In this document: positions 6,956-8,205 of the stretch, in pieces | Layout: each line of letters opens with the position of its first letter | Position numbering within the stretch: position 1 is the stretch's first letter | The notes under the pieces: generated by a model | Seen by the model: the letters and a program-made list of their open reading frames with translations, nothing else | Databases searched by the model: none | Told to the model about the DNA's origin: nothing | Position numbers and translations under genes: made by a program | Source of the DNA: Candidatus Latescibacterota bacterium | Lineage (GTDB): Bacteria; Latescibacterota; 4484-107; B68-G9 | Length of the DNA: 8,205 nucleotides | Reading direction: 5' to 3' | Assembly: GCA_012961755.1 (NCBI GenBank) | Contig: DTYS01000065.1 | Span: forward strand, 1 to 8,205

Positions 6956-7605
6956 TGGGAAGGCTCAAAGCGAAACTGGAAGGCAGGCTCGTGAGGAGGA
7001 TGGCCCAAGTACGCAGGCTCGGTCCCCACGCGGTGCCGAAGGTCGACGGTAAGCTGGACGATCCCGTTTGGAGGGAGCTGAAGCCCTTGGGTCCCTTTCT
7101 TCCCACCGCAAGCTCGTTCAAGGAGAGCACGGAAGTGAGGACCTTCGCCTGGGTGGCATACGACGATGACTCGCTCTATGTGGCCTTCATGTGCGAGGAA
7201 CCGAGGATGGACGAAGTTAAGGCCTTCGGTAGCAGGAAGGACGACGAGATATGGCGTGGGGACGTGGTTGAGGTCTTCGTGAGCGCGGGAGAGGAGCCTA
7301 CACCTTACTATCACTTCATAGTAAACCCGAAGAACGTCCAGTGGGACGGCATCTCGACGGAGCGCGGTAACGACCCAAGCTGGGACGCCGAATGGAAGGG
7401 TGCGGTCGCCCTCGAGGAGCGGGGATGGACCGTGGAGGTCGCCATCCCCTGGAAAGTCATCGGTGGTCCTCCGGATGAGGGAGGAGCGCGCAGGGCAAAC
7501 CTCTGTCGGGAGCGCACCCCCGTGAGGGAGCTGAGCGCATGGTCGAACACTGTAAGGCTCTTCCTCGAACCCGAGAACTTCGGGGTATGGACGTTCGTCA
7601 AGTAG
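6934..7605 (+). CDS. CBM9-like carbohydrate-binding domain protein, probably the C-terminal half of the broken upstream gene
   Basis: The open frame encodes a family 9-like carbohydrate-binding domain (DOMON-like beta sandwich). Landmarks include PKVDGKLDDPVW near its start, TEVRTFAWVAYDDDSLYVAF, CEEP, WRGDVVEVFVS, YYHFIVNPKNVQWDG, WTVEVAIPWKVIGG, RRANLCRER, ELSAWS and EPENFGVWTF at the natural C-terminus. Such domains bind sugars and commonly sit at the end of secreted glycan-degrading or glycan-binding proteins. The start is unclear. GTG at 6934 has little support. ATG at 7000 has AGGAGG directly against it, too close for a normal ribosome binding site. The residues before PKVDG (GRLKAKLEGRLVRRMAQ) read as a linker from the upstream frame. 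I therefore think this is the tail of one longer protein starting near 6547 and not a separate gene. No frameshift is seen within the domain. Arginine codons are mixed AGG and CGN. Confidence 0.8.
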   Translation: MGSRWGSVGRLKAKLEGRLVRRMAQVRRLGPHAVPKVDGKLDDPVWRELKPLGPFLPTASSFKESTEVRTFAWVAYDDDSLYVAFMCEEPRMDEVKAFGSRKDDEIWRGDVVEVFVSAGEEPTPYYHFIVNPKNVQWDGISTERGNDPSWDAEWKGAVALEERGWTVEVAIPWKVIGGPPDEGGARRANLCRERTPVRELSAWSNTVRLFLEPENFGVWTFVK

Positions 7606-8205
7606 AGGGAACCCCTGCGCCGGAGACGTTGAGCATGCCTACGCGTTCGGAGTATCCCAGAGCGGCCGGTGGCTGCGCCAGTTTCTGCATCTGGCCTTGA
7701 ATCGGGACCAGGAAGGCCGCACGGTGTTCGACGGTTTTATCCCTCACGTAGCCGGGGGTAAGCGGGGCGAGTTCAACCAGCGCTTCGCTCAACCTTCCAG
7801 TCAGGCCAGCCGAAGCACGAATAGCCTGTTCCCGTTCAGCGACGTGGAACAGACCGACCCGGAGACCGGGGTCACCGACGGCCTGCTGTCCCGTTTGACT
7901 GCCCAAGGCCCGCTTCCCAAAATCATGTACGTGAGCACTTCGTCCGAGTACTGGGGTGGCCACGGCGCGCTGGTGCATACGGACCTGACCGGTAGCCATG
8001 ATGTTGAGCCGCCCGAGGCCGTTCGGATCTACATCTTGGGGGGAATGCAGCACGCCATCGGTGGCCTTCCCCTGACCGACACAGACGCTGAAGGCGTACG
8101 CACCCAGCAGTTATATCACTGCTTGGACTACCGCTCGCTGCTCCGGGCGGCCTTGGTCAATCTAGACCGTTGGGTCACGTCAGGACACCCCGCGCCCCCC
8201 AGCCA
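7606..8205 (+). CDS. Alpha/beta hydrolase domain protein (Abhydrolase_10 type), C-terminal part, both ends missing
   Basis: An open frame with no start codon, read from 7607 (GGG AAC CCC) to the right edge, about 199 codons. It closely resembles the C-terminal region of large alpha/beta hydrolase domain proteins (Pfam Abhydrolase_10 as I recall it). Landmarks are HAYAFGVSQSGRWLRQFL with the nucleophile elbow and its likely catalytic serine at 7655-7657, RTVFDGFIPHVAGG, FNQRFAQPS, LFPFSDVEQTDPETG, DGLL, PKIMYVSTSSEYWG, IYILGGMQHAIGG with a histidine at 8051-8053 that may be catalytic, and LDYRSLLRAALVNLDRWV. Homology begins right after the upstream stop, so the N-terminal part of the protein is absent. 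All 13 arginines are CGN and all five isoleucines ATC, unlike every gene to the left. This suggests another organism, by an assembly join or a transfer. The minus-strand frame at 7598-8053 is only its shadow. Confidence 0.8.

Noticed and set aside
6843..7052. A separate 69-residue gene
   Set aside because: Only its middle part (GAREAISLAREKAH) is protein-like, and that part reads as one segment of the frameshifted glycoside-hydrolase-like gene.
7598..8053. 151-codon open frame on the minus strand at the right end
   Set aside because: It is antisense to the clearly recognisable alpha/beta hydrolase frame and resembles no protein family.

Overview
The window looks like metagenomic DNA from a thermophilic bacterium, about 60% GC, joined at its right end to a piece of a different genome. 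Evidence for a bacterium: strong Shine-Dalgarno sequences, sigma70-type -35/-10 pairs with 17-bp spacers, and a murein-degrading enzyme. Evidence for a thermophile is indirect: arginine is mostly AGG, ATA is a common isoleucine codon, and the proteins are rich in E, R and K. I cannot name the phylum.

Left part, positions 1-5367, minus strand: a five-gene unit that looks like one operon. In transcription order it holds an MltC-like lytic transglycosylase with a signal peptide, a UvrD/PcrA-type DNA helicase broken by one missing base, an AIR-synthase/HypE-like protein, a PHP-domain metallophosphoesterase, and the first 138 codons of tryptophan synthase beta (trpB), which runs off the left edge. 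Spacings are 28 bp, a 4-bp ATGA overlap, 9 bp and 9 bp. In the last two gaps the upstream TAA stop is part of the next gene's ribosome binding site. A good promoter lies just upstream of the first gene. The five products do not form an obvious pathway, so I read this as a shared transcription unit and not as a new functional system.

Middle, 5368-5767: a 400-bp divergent intergenic region with one promoter-like pair on the minus strand and two on the plus strand. About 200 bp between the two plus-strand pairs is unexplained.

Right part, 5768-7605, plus strand: an intact DUF72 protein, followed 14 bp later by a probably secreted glycoside-hydrolase-like protein with a C-terminal CBM9-like domain. 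The N-terminal half of that gene is broken by four frame changes within about 250 bp, and a large internal piece is probably missing. The CBM9-like domain is open and ends normally at 7605.

Right edge, 7606-8205: immediately after that stop, a different open frame begins in mid-protein and stays open to the end. It encodes the C-terminal part of a large alpha/beta hydrolase (Abhydrolase_10 type). All 13 of its arginines are CGN and all five isoleucines are ATC, unlike the rest of the window. The simplest reading is a chimeric assembly join or a recent rearrangement at about 7605. Two of the frameshifts here, plus the helicase one, are explained by a single missing G in a G run, which together with the join suggests sequence-quality problems. 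I found no CRISPR array, tRNA, rRNA, insertion sequence or convincing undescribed system.
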